Positions 8,913 through 18,393 of a DNA stretch of 64,000 bases are shown in pieces. Position 1 is the first letter of the stretch. The number at the start of each line of letters is the position of its first letter. The stretch comes from Pseudopedobacter alpinus (GTDB lineage Bacteria; Bacteroidota; Bacteroidia; Sphingobacteriales; Sphingobacteriaceae). The stretch is taken from the NCBI RefSeq assembly GCF_042684645.1, contig NZ_JBHULV010000029.1, forward strand, positions 1-64,000, written 5' to 3'. The notes under the pieces were generated by a model. That model was not told the DNA's origin and did no database searches. It was given only the letters and a program-made list of their open reading frames with translations. Made by a program: the position numbers and the translations under genes.

Positions 8913-9251
8913 ATGAAAATTGGGATTCAATCTATCCATTTCGATGCTGATCAGAAGTTATTAGCATTTATTCAAAAAAAAGTTGATAAACTAGACCTGT
9001 TTTATGATCAAATTATAGGCGGAGAGGTTTATTTGAAACTAGACAATGTTGCAGATGATGCAAATAAGGTTTCGGAAATAAAAATCATGATTCCTGGGAG
9101 TACTTTATTTGCAAAAGAAACTTGTAAATCTTTTGAAGAAGCCACAGATTTAGCAATTGAGTCTTTAAGAAAGCAAATTACTAAGCATAAAGACAAAATA
9201 AAGTCTCATGAGAGTAATCATAAAGAAATAGTAAATCAAATAGATATTTGA
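8913..9251 (+). CDS. hpf: Ribosome hibernation promoting factor / RaiA, short form
   Basis: 112 aa beta-alpha-beta-beta-beta-alpha protein of the sigma-54 modulation / S30AE family. It binds the ribosomal A and P sites and silences or stores ribosomes in slow growth. It opens MKIGIQSIHFDADQKLLAFI and has the typical KEIKI-like strand (VSEIKIMIPG) and FEEATDLAIESLRKQI helix. Only the short N-terminal domain is present. A clear AGGAGG lies a few bases before the ATG (8903-8908), unusual in this phylum. It ends the rpsU-xer-hpf group and is followed by a terminator. Confidence 0.93.
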   Translation: MKIGIQSIHFDADQKLLAFIQKKVDKLDLFYDQIIGGEVYLKLDNVADDANKVSEIKIMIPGSTLFAKETCKSFEEATDLAIESLRKQITKHKDKIKSHESNHKEIVNQIDI

Positions 9252-9282
9252 TAAGATATTGGCTACTAAGCTAATTCATTTT

Positions 9283-9322
9283 AAAAATCAATGTTCTTTA
9301 AAAAACATTGATTTTTTTTTCA
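9283..9322 (+). terminator. Intrinsic terminator after hpf
   Basis: Twelve-base arms AAAATCAATGTT (9284-9295) and AACATTGATTTT (9304-9315) are followed by a run of T. It separates the hpf transcript from the tRNA-tuf promoter immediately downstream. Confidence 0.85.
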
Positions 9323-9329
9323 AAAAAAT

Positions 9330-9359
9330 TTTGTTCGGATATTAATTTTTGTATTTTTG
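9330..9359 (+). promoter_or_regulatory. Bacteroidetes-type promoter for the tRNA-tuf operon
   Basis: TTTG at 9330-9333 and TATTTTTG at 9352-9359 match the -33 TTTG / -7 TAnnTTTG consensus of the phylum's primary sigma factor with 18 bp between them. It lies about 60 bp before the first tRNA and just after a terminator. Confidence 0.75.
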
Positions 9360-9421
9360 CAGTCCCTTAAGCAATCGACTTGTACGGGGATAAAGAAAAA
9401 GTTCTTTAAAATATTAAAAAA

Positions 9422-9494
<73 letters not shown>

Positions 9495-9527
9495 CTTTTT
9501 TTTAGATTTAATGATCTAAAAAAAGAT

Positions 9528-9608
9528 GGGGGGATTCCAGAGCGGTCAAATGGGACGGACTGTAAATCCGTTACTTCGGTTTCGAAGGTTCGAATCCTTC
9601 TCCCCCCA
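9528..9608 (+). tRNA. tRNA-Tyr (GTA)
   Basis: Acceptor arms GGGGGGA (9528-9534) and TCCCCCC (9601-9607), anticodon loop CTGTAAA (GTA) and an enlarged variable arm give an 81 nt class II tRNA, as expected for bacterial tRNA-Tyr. Confidence 0.97.
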
Positions 9609-9689
9609 CTGAATAATGATTGAAGGGCTGAGATTTTTAATGATTGAATTTATTCTCTCATTCATTATTCTCTCATTCAACATTAAATT

Positions 9690-9762
9690 GCGAAAGTAGC
9701 TCAGTTGGTAGAGCGATAGCCTTCCAAGCTATAGGTCGCGAGTTCGAACCTCGTCTTTCGCT
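9690..9762 (+). tRNA. tRNA-Gly (TCC)
   Basis: Acceptor arms GCGAAAG (9690-9696) and CTTTCGC (9755-9761) pair. The anticodon loop CTTCCAA gives TCC. The spacer before it (9609-9689) holds short repeated words of the CATTATTCTCTCATTCA type. Confidence 0.97.
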
Positions 9763-9874
9763 CTTTGAGTTCATTGGTAAGCTGAGTTTATTGATGAGAA
9801 AAAGTTCAACTTAGTTCAATAGTTATATAACTAATGAGCTATTTTTATTGTTTTGAACTTAGTGAAAAAGATAA

Positions 9875-9946
<72 letters not shown>

Positions 9947-10002
9947 CACAAAAAATATTGAAGATTAAAAATAAAAATTAACCTACTAATAAGTATAAAA
10001 TC

Positions 10003-11190
10003 ATGGCAAAAGAAAAATTTGACCGTAGTAAACCACACTTAAACATCGGTACAATCGGTCACGTTGACCACGGTAAAACTACGTTAACTGCAGCTATTAC
10101 AAAAGTATTGGCAGATGCAGGTTTCTCTGAAGCTCGTTCATTTGATTCAATTGACTCGGCTCCAGAAGAAAAAGAAAGAGGTATCACTATTAACACAGCA
10201 CACGTAGAATATTCTACGGCTAACCGTCACTATGCTCACGTAGATTGTCCAGGTCACGCGGATTACGTTAAGAACATGGTAACAGGTGCTGCACAAATGG
10301 ATGGTGCAATCATCGTTGTTGCTTCTACTGATGGTCCTATGCCACAAACTCGCGAGCACATTTTATTAGCTCGTCAGGTAGGTGTTCCTTCATTAGTTGT
10401 ATTCATGAATAAAGTGGATATGGTTGATGATCCAGAATTATTAGAATTAGTTGAAATGGAAATTCGTGAATTATTATCATTCTACAATTTCCCTGGTGAT
10501 GATATTCCAGTAATCCAAGGTTCTGCTTTAGGTGGATTAAATGGTGATGCTAAATGGGTTGGAAAAATTTTAGAATTAATGGAAGCAGTAGATAACTACA
10601 TTCCAATTCCTCCACGTTTGACTGATCTTCCTTTCTTAATGCCAGTTGAAGATGTTTTCTCTATTACAGGTCGTGGTACAGTTGCTACAGGTCGTATTGA
10701 GAGAGGAATTATCAACTCTGGAGAAGGTGTTGATATCTTAGGTATGGGAGCTGAGAACTTAAAATCTACAGTAACTGGAGTTGAGATGTTCCGTAAAATT
10801 TTAGATAGAGGTGAAGCAGGTGATAACGTAGGTTTATTGTTACGTGGTATTGAGAAAACTGATATCCGTCGTGGTATGGTTATCTGTAAACCAGGTTCAG
10901 TAACTCCTCACACAGATTTCAAAGCTGAGGTTTACGTATTATCAAAAGCAGAAGGTGGACGTCACACTCCATTCTTTAACAAATACCGTCCACAATTCTA
11001 TTTCAGAACTACAGATGTAACTGGAGAAATTACGTTACAAGAAGGTGTTGAAATGGTTATGCCAGGTGATAACGTAACAATCAATGTAGTATTGATTAAT
11101 GCTATTGCAATGGAAAAAGGCTTACGTTTTGCTATCCGTGAAGGTGGAAGAACAGTAGGTGCTGGTCAGGTAACTGAAATCGTTAAATAA
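10003..11190 (+). CDS. tuf: Elongation factor Tu
   Basis: 395 aa GTPase that delivers aminoacyl-tRNA to the ribosome. GTP-binding motifs are intact: GHVDHGKTT (P loop, about 19-27), RGITINTAHVE (switch I), DCPGHADYV (switch II) and NKVD. The beta-barrel domains 2 and 3 follow with the expected RGTVATGRIERG and GGRHTPFFNKYRPQFYFRT blocks. Codon use differs from the flanking AT-rich genes, as expected of a highly expressed gene. It is the first protein gene after the tRNA cluster and ends at a strong terminator. Confidence 0.99.
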   Translation: MAKEKFDRSKPHLNIGTIGHVDHGKTTLTAAITKVLADAGFSEARSFDSIDSAPEEKERGITINTAHVEYSTANRHYAHVDCPGHADYVKNMVTGAAQMDGAIIVVASTDGPMPQTREHILLARQVGVPSLVVFMNKVDMVDDPELLELVEMEIRELLSFYNFPGDDIPVIQGSALGGLNGDAKWVGKILELMEAVDNYIPIPPRLTDLPFLMPVEDVFSITGRGTVATGRIERGIINSGEGVDILGMGAENLKSTVTGVEMFRKILDRGEAGDNVGLLLRGIEKTDIRRGMVICKPGSVTPHTDFKAEVYVLSKAEGGRHTPFFNKYRPQFYFRTTDVTGEITLQEGVEMVMPGDNVTINVVLINAIAMEKGLRFAIREGGRTVGAGQVTEIVK

Positions 11191-11222
11191 TTAAAACTCC
11201 TTTAATTAGGGTTTTTTAAATA

Positions 11223-11258
11223 AAAAAGTACTTAGGAGATACTTCCTAAGTACTTTTT
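11223..11258 (+). terminator. Strong hairpin terminator after tuf
   Basis: Perfect 15 bp arms AAAAAGTACTTAGGA (11223-11237) and TCCTAAGTACTTTTT (11244-11258) around a six-base loop, ending in a T run. It insulates tuf from the tRNA-Trp-secE transcript, or acts as a partial terminator. Confidence 0.9.
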
Positions 11259-11298
11259 ATCTAATAACAAATTTATAGCTCGAAAGAGGTATATACAC

Positions 11299-11369
11299 AC
11301 GGGAATAGTTCAACGGTAGAATAGAGGTCTCCAAAACCTTTGATCAGGGTTCGAATCCTTGTTCCCGTG
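11299..11369 (+). tRNA. tRNA-Trp (CCA)
   Basis: Acceptor arms ACGGGAA (11299-11305) and TTCCCGT (11362-11368) with discriminator G; anticodon loop CTCCAAA gives CCA. It lies directly before secE, the conserved tuf - trnW - secE order. Confidence 0.97.
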
Positions 11370-11389
11370 CTAACGCAAAAAAAATAAGC

Positions 11390-11584
11390 ATGGCTGGTTT
11401 TGCAGAATACGTAAAAGAATCATATATAGAGTTAACTCAAAAAGTTACTTGGCCTACTTGGAGCGAATTACAAAATAGTGCTGTAATCACCCTAGTAGCA
11501 TCTTTAATCATTGCTTTAATCATTTTAGCAATGGATGAGTCAGCAGGTAATTTATTAAAGTTAATGTATAAATCATTTGCATAA
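11390..11584 (+). CDS. secE: Preprotein translocase subunit SecE
   Basis: 64 aa single-span inner-membrane protein that stabilises SecY in the Sec channel. The amphipathic ELTQKVTWPTWSELQ block is the SecE signature, followed by one transmembrane helix (about 29-48). This is the short form common outside Enterobacteria. It is co-directional with nusG, 10 bp downstream. Confidence 0.95.
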   Translation: MAGFAEYVKESYIELTQKVTWPTWSELQNSAVITLVASLIIALIILAMDESAGNLLKLMYKSFA

Positions 11585-11594
11585 GATATAGGGC

Positions 11595-12137
11595 ATGAGC
11601 GATCAATTGAAATGGTATGTTGTAAGAGCGGTAAGTGGGAAAGAAAAGAAAGTTAAGCAATATATAGATGCAGAGATAAGCCGTTTAGGTCTTACGCATT
11701 TAGTTCCGCAGGTGTTAATACCTATGGAAAAATATTACCAAATGCGTGATGGTAAAAAAATCGCAAAAGAAAGAAATTACTACCCTGGTTATGTTTTAAT
11801 TGAAACTGCATTGAACGCAGAATTAGAACAAATTATTAAAGCCATAAATAGTGTTATAGGTTTTTTAGGAGACAAAGCAGGTAATGCTGTGCCTTTGAGA
11901 CCGGCTGAAGTAAACAGAATTTTAGGTAAGGTTGATGAAATGGCCGAACAAGGCGAAACCATGAATGTGCCTTATTATGTTGGAGAAAACATCAAAGTTA
12001 TGGATGGTCCTTTCAATGGATTCTCTGGTGTTATTGAAGAAGTTAACGAGGAAAAGAAAAAACTAAAAGTAATGGTTAAGATATTTGGACGTAAAACCCC
12101 ATTAGAACTTAACTATATGCAAGTTGAAAAAGAATAA
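11595..12137 (+). CDS. nusG: Transcription termination/antitermination factor NusG
   Basis: 180 aa factor that binds RNA polymerase and couples it to the ribosome or Rho. The N-terminal NGN domain starts LKWYVVRAVSGKEKKVKQYI and includes the YYPGYVLIE block. The C-terminal KOW domain holds VMDGPFNGFSGVIEEV. Length is normal for the family. It precedes rplK in the conserved order. Confidence 0.97.
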   Translation: MSDQLKWYVVRAVSGKEKKVKQYIDAEISRLGLTHLVPQVLIPMEKYYQMRDGKKIAKERNYYPGYVLIETALNAELEQIIKAINSVIGFLGDKAGNAVPLRPAEVNRILGKVDEMAEQGETMNVPYYVGENIKVMDGPFNGFSGVIEEVNEEKKKLKVMVKIFGRKTPLELNYMQVEKE

Positions 12138-12143
12138 TTATAA

Positions 12144-12188
12144 AGTATTGCGTATAGCGTAATGAGTATAGCGGTTAATCGCAATACT
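12144..12188. repeat. Inverted repeat in the nusG-rplK spacer
   Basis: AGTATTGCG (12144-12152) and CGCAATACT (12180-12188) are perfect inverted arms. The loop is made of GTATAGCG/GAGTATAG words similar to the heptads at 24424-24513. No T tract follows, so a terminator role is uncertain. Confidence 0.6.
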
Positions 12189-12274
12189 CTATACCTACAT
12201 CTCAATACTAACAAAATCTTAAATGTTACAAATGCTTCCACATTATTAACGTTGAGAAATAAATAAATAAACAA

Positions 12275-12718
12275 ATGGCAAAAGAAGTCAGTGCGTTAAT
12301 CAAATTACAAATCAAAGGAGGAGCTGCAAACCCATCTCCACCTGTTGGTCCTGCATTAGGAGCAAAAGGTGTGAATATTATGGAGTTTTGTAAACAATTT
12401 AATGCTCGTACCCAAGATAAACCAGGCAAAGTACTTCCTGTTGTAATCACTGTTTATGCAGACAAATCTTTCGAATTTATCATTAAAAATCCACCAGTAG
12501 CTATTCAATTATTGGAAGTTACAAACTTAAAAAGTGGATCAGCAGAATCTAACCGTAAAAAAGTAGCTAAAGTTACTTGGGAACAGGTAGAAGTAATTGC
12601 AAAAGATAAAATGTCTGATTTAAATGCATTTACAATGGAATCAGCAATGAAAATGGTTGCTGGAACTGCCCGTAGTATGGGTATCAATGTTACAGGAGAT
12701 GCACCCTGGACTAATTAA
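12275..12718 (+). CDS. rplK: 50S ribosomal protein L11
   Basis: 147 aa protein of the GTPase-associated centre, binding 23S rRNA with L10/L12. The N-terminal domain has GGAANPSPPVGPALGAKGVN and the C-terminal RNA-binding domain ends with AGTARSMGI, both typical of L11. It is the first gene of the rplKAJL-rpoBC cluster. Confidence 0.98.
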   Translation: MAKEVSALIKLQIKGGAANPSPPVGPALGAKGVNIMEFCKQFNARTQDKPGKVLPVVITVYADKSFEFIIKNPPVAIQLLEVTNLKSGSAESNRKKVAKVTWEQVEVIAKDKMSDLNAFTMESAMKMVAGTARSMGINVTGDAPWTN

Positions 12719-12741
12719 TTAACAAAAATAAGTAAAAGACA

Positions 12742-13440
12742 GTGGCAAGATTAACAAAAAATCAAAAAACGGCACTTTCCAAACTTGAAGCTGGTAAAGC
12801 CTATTCTTTAAAAGATGCGGCAGCCTTGGTGAAAGACATTACTACTACTAAATTTGACGCATCAGTTGATATTGATGTTCGTTTAGGTGTTGATCCGCGT
12901 AAAGCGAATCAAATGGTACGTGGTATTGCAACTTTACCACATGGTACTGGTAAAACAGTTCGTGTTTTAGCTTTAGTAACTCCTGATAAAGAGGAAGAAG
13001 CAAAAGCAGCAGGAGCTGATTTTGTAGGTTTGGATGAGTATATAGCTAAGATTGAGAGTGGCTGGACGGATGTTGACATTATTATTACTACACCTAGCTG
13101 TATGGCTAAAGTTGGTAAATTAGGTCGTATCTTGGGTCCTCGTAATTTGATGCCTAACCCTAAATCAGGAACTGTAACCATGAATGTGGGACAAGCAGTT
13201 ACAGATGTAAAGGGTGGTAAAATCGACTTTAAAGTTGATAAAACAGGTATCATTCACTGCTCAATAGGTAAAGTATCTTTCCCTTCTGATAAGATTTATG
13301 AAAATGCTTTGGAGGTTCTTCAAATCATTTCTAAATTAAAACCATCAGCTGCAAAAGGAACATATTTTAAGAGTATTAATATCTCTTCTACAATGTCTCC
13401 AGGAATAAATATTGAAACTAAATCAGTAGCGGGAATTTAA
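12742..13440 (+). CDS. rplA: 50S ribosomal protein L1
   Basis: 232 aa L1-stalk protein that also represses its own operon in many bacteria. It carries the signature block GKLGRILGPRNLMPNPKSGT, and a normal length. The start is a GTG codon (12742), which gives the expected MARLTKNQK beginning. It overlaps nothing and lies 24 bp after rplK. Confidence 0.98.
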   Translation: MARLTKNQKTALSKLEAGKAYSLKDAAALVKDITTTKFDASVDIDVRLGVDPRKANQMVRGIATLPHGTGKTVRVLALVTPDKEEEAKAAGADFVGLDEYIAKIESGWTDVDIIITTPSCMAKVGKLGRILGPRNLMPNPKSGTVTMNVGQAVTDVKGGKIDFKVDKTGIIHCSIGKVSFPSDKIYENALEVLQIISKLKPSAAKGTYFKSINISSTMSPGINIETKSVAGI

Positions 13441-13444
13441 TATT

Positions 13445-13969
13445 ATGAGAAGAGAAGAAAAACACGAAGTTGTTTCTGCTTTAGTCGATAGAATGAAAGA
13501 ATCAGGTAATTTTTATATTACTGATACTTCAAGCTTATCGGTTGCTAAAATCAATAATATTCGCCGTAAATGTTTCGAGAACGAAATCGGAATGCAAGTA
13601 GTGAAAAATACACTTATCAGAAAAGCTTTAGAGCAATTAGATGGTGATGTTTCTCCATTATTTGAAGTCCTTAAAGGTTCTTCATCTGTAATGTTTTCAA
13701 CTAATGCTAATGCTCCGGCTAAGCTAATAAAAGAGTTGAGAAAAGGAAAAGCAGAGAAACCAGTATTAAAAGCAGCTTATGTAGATTCAGCTGTTTTCAT
13801 TGGCGATAACCAATTAGACGCATTAGTTAATCTTAAATCAAGAGAAGAACTTGTTGGCGAAATCATTGGATTATTACAATCTCCAGCTAAAAATGTTATT
13901 TCAGCATTACAGTCTGGCGGAAACAAATTGGCAGGTATTGTCAAAACTTTACAAGAAAGAGAAGGTTAA
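13445..13969 (+). CDS. rplJ: 50S ribosomal protein L10
   Basis: 174 aa stalk base protein that binds 23S rRNA and anchors L7/L12 dimers. Typical features are the N-terminal ALVDRMKESGNFYITDTSSL, the VVKNTLIRKAL block and the C-terminal helix that holds L12. It starts 4 bp after rplA, which suggests translational coupling. Confidence 0.97.
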   Translation: MRREEKHEVVSALVDRMKESGNFYITDTSSLSVAKINNIRRKCFENEIGMQVVKNTLIRKALEQLDGDVSPLFEVLKGSSSVMFSTNANAPAKLIKELRKGKAEKPVLKAAYVDSAVFIGDNQLDALVNLKSREELVGEIIGLLQSPAKNVISALQSGGNKLAGIVKTLQEREG

Positions 13970-14025
13970 TTCAAACACCTTAAGTTTGGAAGTAAATTAT
14001 TGTAAAAAAATTAAAATTAAATATA

Positions 14026-14400
14026 ATGGCGGATTTAAAATCGTTTGCTGAACAATTAGTAAACTTAACTGTTAAAGAAGTTAATGAGTTAGCTCAAATC
14101 TTAAAAGACGAGTATGGTATCGAGCCAGCTGCTGCTGCAGTTGCTGTTGCTGCTGGTCCTGCTGCTGCTGCTGAAGTAGCTGAAGAAAAAACATCTTTTG
14201 ATGTAATCTTAAAAGAAGCTGGTGGTCAGAAATTAGCTGTTGTAAAATTAGTTAAAGACTTAACAGGTCTTGGATTAAAAGAAGCAAAAGATTTAGTTGA
14301 TGGTGCACCAAAAGAATTAAAAGCTGGTGTTGCTAAAGACGAAGCTGAGGCTCTTAAGAAACAACTTGAAGAAGTTGGAGCTGTTGTTGAGATCAAGTAA
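14026..14400 (+). CDS. rplL: 50S ribosomal protein L7/L12
   Basis: 124 aa acidic stalk protein that recruits translation GTPases. The N-terminal dimerisation domain (about 1-30), an Ala-rich hinge (about 35-52) and the C-terminal domain with EKTSFDVILKEAGGQKLAVV and GLGLKEAKDLVDGAPK are all present. It is followed by a hairpin before rpoB. Confidence 0.98.
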   Translation: MADLKSFAEQLVNLTVKEVNELAQILKDEYGIEPAAAAVAVAAGPAAAAEVAEEKTSFDVILKEAGGQKLAVVKLVKDLTGLGLKEAKDLVDGAPKELKAGVAKDEAEALKKQLEEVGAVVEIK

Positions 14401-14425
14401 TTTACTACCTCAATAAAAAAATAGC

Positions 14426-14462
14426 CATAAACTCCATCTGCCAAAAGGCGGACGGAGTTTAC
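14426..14462 (+). terminator. Hairpin in the rplL-rpoB spacer (attenuator candidate)
   Basis: Arms TAAACTCCATCTGCC and GGCGGACGGAGTTTA fold around AAAA with one mismatch and one G-U pair. No long T run follows. A partial terminator or processing site lies at this junction in other bacteria, where it lowers rpoBC output relative to ribosomal proteins; the same role here is inferred. The TCTGCC/GGCGGA word recurs as a palindrome at 28996. Confidence 0.55.
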
Positions 14463-14547
14463 GGCTTTTGGTGTATATCACCAAAATTGTGCTGAACAAA
14501 GGTTCAGTTTTTAATCGAATTCTCGGTTTAACTAAAATTTAAGACCC

Positions 14548-17500
14548 TTGGCAAACAAAAGCAATCAAAGGATAAACTTTGCTCAAAGTAAGCATGTGTT
14601 AGATTATCCTGATTTTCTGGATGTACAAATCCAATCGTTCAAGGAATTCTTTCAGCTAGAAACCACATCGGATAACCGTCATACTGAAGGTTTATTCCAG
14701 GTATTTGCTGAAAACTTCCCGATCTCTGATTCAAGAAACATTTTTGTTCTCGAATTTTTGGATTATTTTATTGATCCACCTCGTTATGACATTCATGAAT
14801 GTATTGAGCGTGGACTAACTTATAGCGTTCCTCTAAAAGCCAAACTCCGTTTGTCTTGTAATGATGAAGAGCATGAAGATTTTGAAACTATTGTACAGGA
14901 TGTTTATTTAGGAACTATTCCTTATATGACTCCTAAAGGTACTTTCGTAATTAATGGTGCAGAGCGTGTGATTGTTTCTCAATTACACCGTTCTCCGGGA
15001 GTATTCTTCGGCGTAAGTCGTCATACAAACGGAAGTAAACTGTACTCTGCTCGTGTAATTCCTTTCAAAGGTTCGTGGATTGAATTTGCAACAGATGTGA
15101 ACAACGTCATGTATGCTTACATTGATCGTAAGAAGAAATTCCCGGTAACTACACTTTTAAGAGCAATTGGTTACGATTCTGATAAAGATATATTAGAATT
15201 ATTTGATCTTGCCGATGAGGTTAAGGTTAGTAAATCTGGTTTGAAGAAATACGTAGGACGTAAATTGGCTGCCAGAGTTCTGAAAAAATGGGTAGAAGAT
15301 TTTGTTGATGAAGATACTGGTGAGGTAGTTTCTATTGACAGAAATGAAATTATTTTCGAGAGAGAAACCATTTTAGAAGAAGATCACATAGATATGATTG
15401 TTGATGCTGGAGTTAAAACCTTAATCCTTTCTAAGGAAGATGGTAACTCTGGAGATTATACAATTATCTACAATACGTTGCAAAAAGATACTTCCAATTC
15501 TGAAAAAGAAGCGGTAGAACATATATATAGACAATTACGTAACGCCGAACCACCTGATGAGGAAACTGCTCGTGGTATCATTGATCGTTTATTCTTTTCT
15601 GATAAACGTTATGATTTAGGAGACGTAGGTCGTTACAGAATCAATCGTAAATTAAAAATGGATACCCCTGTTGAAACTAAGGTTTTAACTAAGTTAGACA
15701 TTATTGCGATTGTTAAATATTTGATCAAATTAATCAACTCTAAAGAAGATGTGGATGATATTGATCACTTATCAAACAGAAGAGTAAGAACTGTAGGTGA
15801 GCAATTATACGCTCAGTTTGGTGTTGGTTTAGCTCGTATGGCTAGAACAATCCGTGAGCGTATGAACATTCGTGATAACGAGGTGTTTACACCAACAGAT
15901 TTAATTAATGCTCGTACATTATCATCTGTAATTAACTCTTTCTTTGGAACTAACCAGTTATCTCAGTTTATGGATCAAACCAATCCATTAGCAGAGATTA
16001 CGCACAAACGCCGTCTATCGGCTTTAGGCCCTGGTGGTTTATCACGTGAGAGAGCTGGTTTTGAGGTTCGTGACGTTCACTATACCCACTATGGTAGGTT
16101 GTGTACGATTGAAACTCCAGAGGGACCAAATATTGGTTTGATTTCTTCTCTTTGCGTTCACGCAAAAATTAATAACCTTGGTTTTATTGAAACTCCTTAC
16201 CGTAAAGTAAATGACGGACAGGTAGTGATGGACCAACCGGTTACTTATTTAAGTGCTGAGGATGAAGACGGAATGACGATTGCACAAGCAAGTGCGCAAT
16301 ACAGTGATGCAGGTATTTTTGAAGAAGATAAAGTAAAAGCAAGATACGAAGGTGATTTTCCTGTAATCGATCCTGAAAAGTTAGATTACATTGATATTGC
16401 TCCAAATCAGATTACTTCTATTGCAGCTTCTTTGATTCCTTTCTTAGAGCATGATGATGCGAATAGAGCCCTGATGGGATCTAACATGCAACGTCAAGCT
16501 GTGCCTTTATTACGTCCACAAGCCCCAATTGTTGGGACTGGATTAGAAGGTAGGGTTGCTCGTGATTCTAGAACTTTAATTAATGCAGAAGGAAATGGTG
16601 TTGTTGAGTATGTAGATGCCAACAAAATCACTATCCGTTATGATAGAAATGATGATGATAGATTAGTATCTTTTGATGGCGAATCTAAATCATACAACTT
16701 AATTAAATTTAAGAAAACCAACCAAAGTACTTGTATCAACTTAAAGCCAATTGTTAAAAAAGGCCAAAAAGTTGAAAAAGGACAAGTATTATGTGAAGGT
16801 TATGCTACCCAAGACGGAGAATTAGCATTAGGTATCAACTTAAAAGTTGCATTCATGCCTTGGCAAGGATATAACTTTGAGGATGCGATTGTAATTTCTG
16901 AAAGAGTAGTTTCTCAAGATATCTTTACTTCTCTTCATATTGAAGAATTTGAATTAGAAGTACGTGATACAAAAAGAGGAGAAGAAGAATTAACACCAGA
17001 TATTCCTAACGTTTCTGAAGAGGCGACTAAAGACTTAGATGAAAACGGAATTATTAGAGTTGGTGCTGATGTGCAAGAAGGTGATATTTTAATTGGTAAG
17101 ATTACTCCGAAAGGGGAGTCTGACCCGTCTCCAGAAGAGAAATTACTGAGAGCAATCTTTGGTGATAAAGCTGGTGACGTTAAAGATGCATCTTTAAAAA
17201 CTCCACCATCTATTAAAGGTGTAGTTATTGATACCAAATTATTCTCTAGAGCTAAGAAAACTTCAAAAGCTGAAGAGAAAGCAATGATTGAAAAATTAGA
17301 TGCTAAACATGAGAAAGCAGTAAGAGAGCTTAGAGAAAGTTTAGTTGAAAAATTATTCACTATTGTAAATGGTAAAACTTCTCAAGGAGTTTACAATGTG
17401 TACAAAGAATTGTTAATAGCTAAAGGTGTTAAATTCACTCAAAAACTATTAATGGAATTAGATTATAACCACATCAACCCAACAAAATGGACTACTGATG

Positions 17501-18348
17501 ATGATAAAAATGATTTAATTAAAATCTTATTACACAATTTCGGTATCAAAACCAACGAAGAGCTTGGTGCTTACAGAAGAGATAAATTTGCTATTAGCGT
17601 AGGAGATGAGCTTCCATCTGGAATTGTACAAATGGCTAAAGTTTATGTTGCTAAAAAACGTAAATTAAAAGTTGGTGATAAAATGGCGGGTCGTCACGGT
17701 AATAAAGGTATAGTTGCTCGTATCGTAAGAGATGAGGATATGCCGTTCTTAGCTGATGGAACTCCAGTAGATATCGTTTTAAATCCATTAGGTGTACCTT
17801 CTCGTATGAACTTAGGACAGATTTACGAAACTGTTTTAGGTTGGGCTGGTAAAGAATTGGGATTAAAATTTGCTACTCCAATTTTTGATGGTGCTTCTCA
17901 TGACGAGGTTGAAGATTACGTAAAACAAGCAGGTGTTCCAGAATCTGGAAGAACTTATTTGTACAACGGATTAACAGGTGAGCGTTTTGATCAACACACT
18001 ACTGTAGGTATAATTTATATGCTTAAATTAGGTCACATGGTTGATGATAAAATGCATGCTCGTTCTATCGGACCTTACTCTTTAATTACACAACAACCAT
18101 TGGGTGGTAAAGCTCAATTTGGAGGTCAACGTTTTGGAGAGATGGAGGTTTGGGCATTGGAAGCATTTGGTGCATCTAACATCCTACAAGAAATCTTAAC
18201 CGTAAAATCTGATGATGTGGTGGGTAGAGCTAAAACTTACGAAGCTATCGTAAAAGGCGAAAACTTACCAACTCCAGGAGTTCCAGAATCATTCAATGTA
18301 TTGGTTCATGAATTAAGAGGTTTAGGATTAGATATTACATTAGATTAA
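14548..18348 (+). CDS. rpoB: DNA-directed RNA polymerase subunit beta
   Basis: 1266 aa core subunit forming one pincer of RNA polymerase. Translation starts at a TTG codon (14548), giving MANKSNQRINFAQ. Landmarks: RDVHYTHYGRLCTIETPEGP in the fork/rifampicin region, SQFMDQTNPLAEITHKRR just before it (the rifampicin cluster), NIGLISSL, the KVGDKMAGRHGNKG block and the C-terminal GGKAQFGGQRFGEMEVWAL. Length matches Bacteroidota RpoB. No resistance-type change is obvious in the rifampicin cluster. Confidence 0.99.
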   Translation: MANKSNQRINFAQSKHVLDYPDFLDVQIQSFKEFFQLETTSDNRHTEGLFQVFAENFPISDSRNIFVLEFLDYFIDPPRYDIHECIERGLTYSVPLKAKLRLSCNDEEHEDFETIVQDVYLGTIPYMTPKGTFVINGAERVIVSQLHRSPGVFFGVSRHTNGSKLYSARVIPFKGSWIEFATDVNNVMYAYIDRKKKFPVTTLLRAIGYDSDKDILELFDLADEVKVSKSGLKKYVGRKLAARVLKKWVEDFVDEDTGEVVSIDRNEIIFERETILEEDHIDMIVDAGVKTLILSKEDGNSGDYTIIYNTLQKDTSNSEKEAVEHIYRQLRNAEPPDEETARGIIDRLFFSDKRYDLGDVGRYRINRKLKMDTPVETKVLTKLDIIAIVKYLIKLINSKEDVDDIDHLSNRRVRTVGEQLYAQFGVGLARMARTIRERMNIRDNEVFTPTDLINARTLSSVINSFFGTNQLSQFMDQTNPLAEITHKRRLSALGPGGLSRERAGFEVRDVHYTHYGRLCTIETPEGPNIGLISSLCVHAKINNLGFIETPYRKVNDGQVVMDQPVTYLSAEDEDGMTIAQASAQYSDAGIFEEDKVKARYEGDFPVIDPEKLDYIDIAPNQITSIAASLIPFLEHDDANRALMGSNMQRQAVPLLRPQAPIVGTGLEGRVARDSRTLINAEGNGVVEYVDANKITIRYDRNDDDRLVSFDGESKSYNLIKFKKTNQSTCINLKPIVKKGQKVEKGQVLCEGYATQDGELALGINLKVAFMPWQGYNFEDAIVISERVVSQDIFTSLHIEEFELEVRDTKRGEEELTPDIPNVSEEATKDLDENGIIRVGADVQEGDILIGKITPKGESDPSPEEKLLRAIFGDKAGDVKDASLKTPPSIKGVVIDTKLFSRAKKTSKAEEKAMIEKLDAKHEKAVRELRESLVEKLFTIVNGKTSQGVYNVYKELLIAKGVKFTQKLLMELDYNHINPTKWTTDDDKNDLIKILLHNFGIKTNEELGAYRRDKFAISVGDELPSGIVQMAKVYVAKKRKLKVGDKMAGRHGNKGIVARIVRDEDMPFLADGTPVDIVLNPLGVPSRMNLGQIYETVLGWAGKELGLKFATPIFDGASHDEVEDYVKQAGVPESGRTYLYNGLTGERFDQHTTVGIIYMLKLGHMVDDKMHARSIGPYSLITQQPLGGKAQFGGQRFGEMEVWALEAFGASNILQEILTVKSDDVVGRAKTYEAIVKGENLPTPGVPESFNVLVHELRGLGLDITLD

Positions 18349-18362
18349 TAAGGCCGAAGGCC

Positions 18363-18393
18363 GAAAGCTTAAGGCGTAATGCTTTAAGCTTTC
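18363..18393 (+). repeat. Hairpin in the rpoB-rpoC spacer
   Basis: Perfect 10 bp arms GAAAGCTTAA (18363-18372) and TTAAGCTTTC (18384-18393), with further AAGGC/GCCTT words on each side. It is the only structure in the 73 bp spacer and may be an mRNA processing or stability element. Confidence 0.6.
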
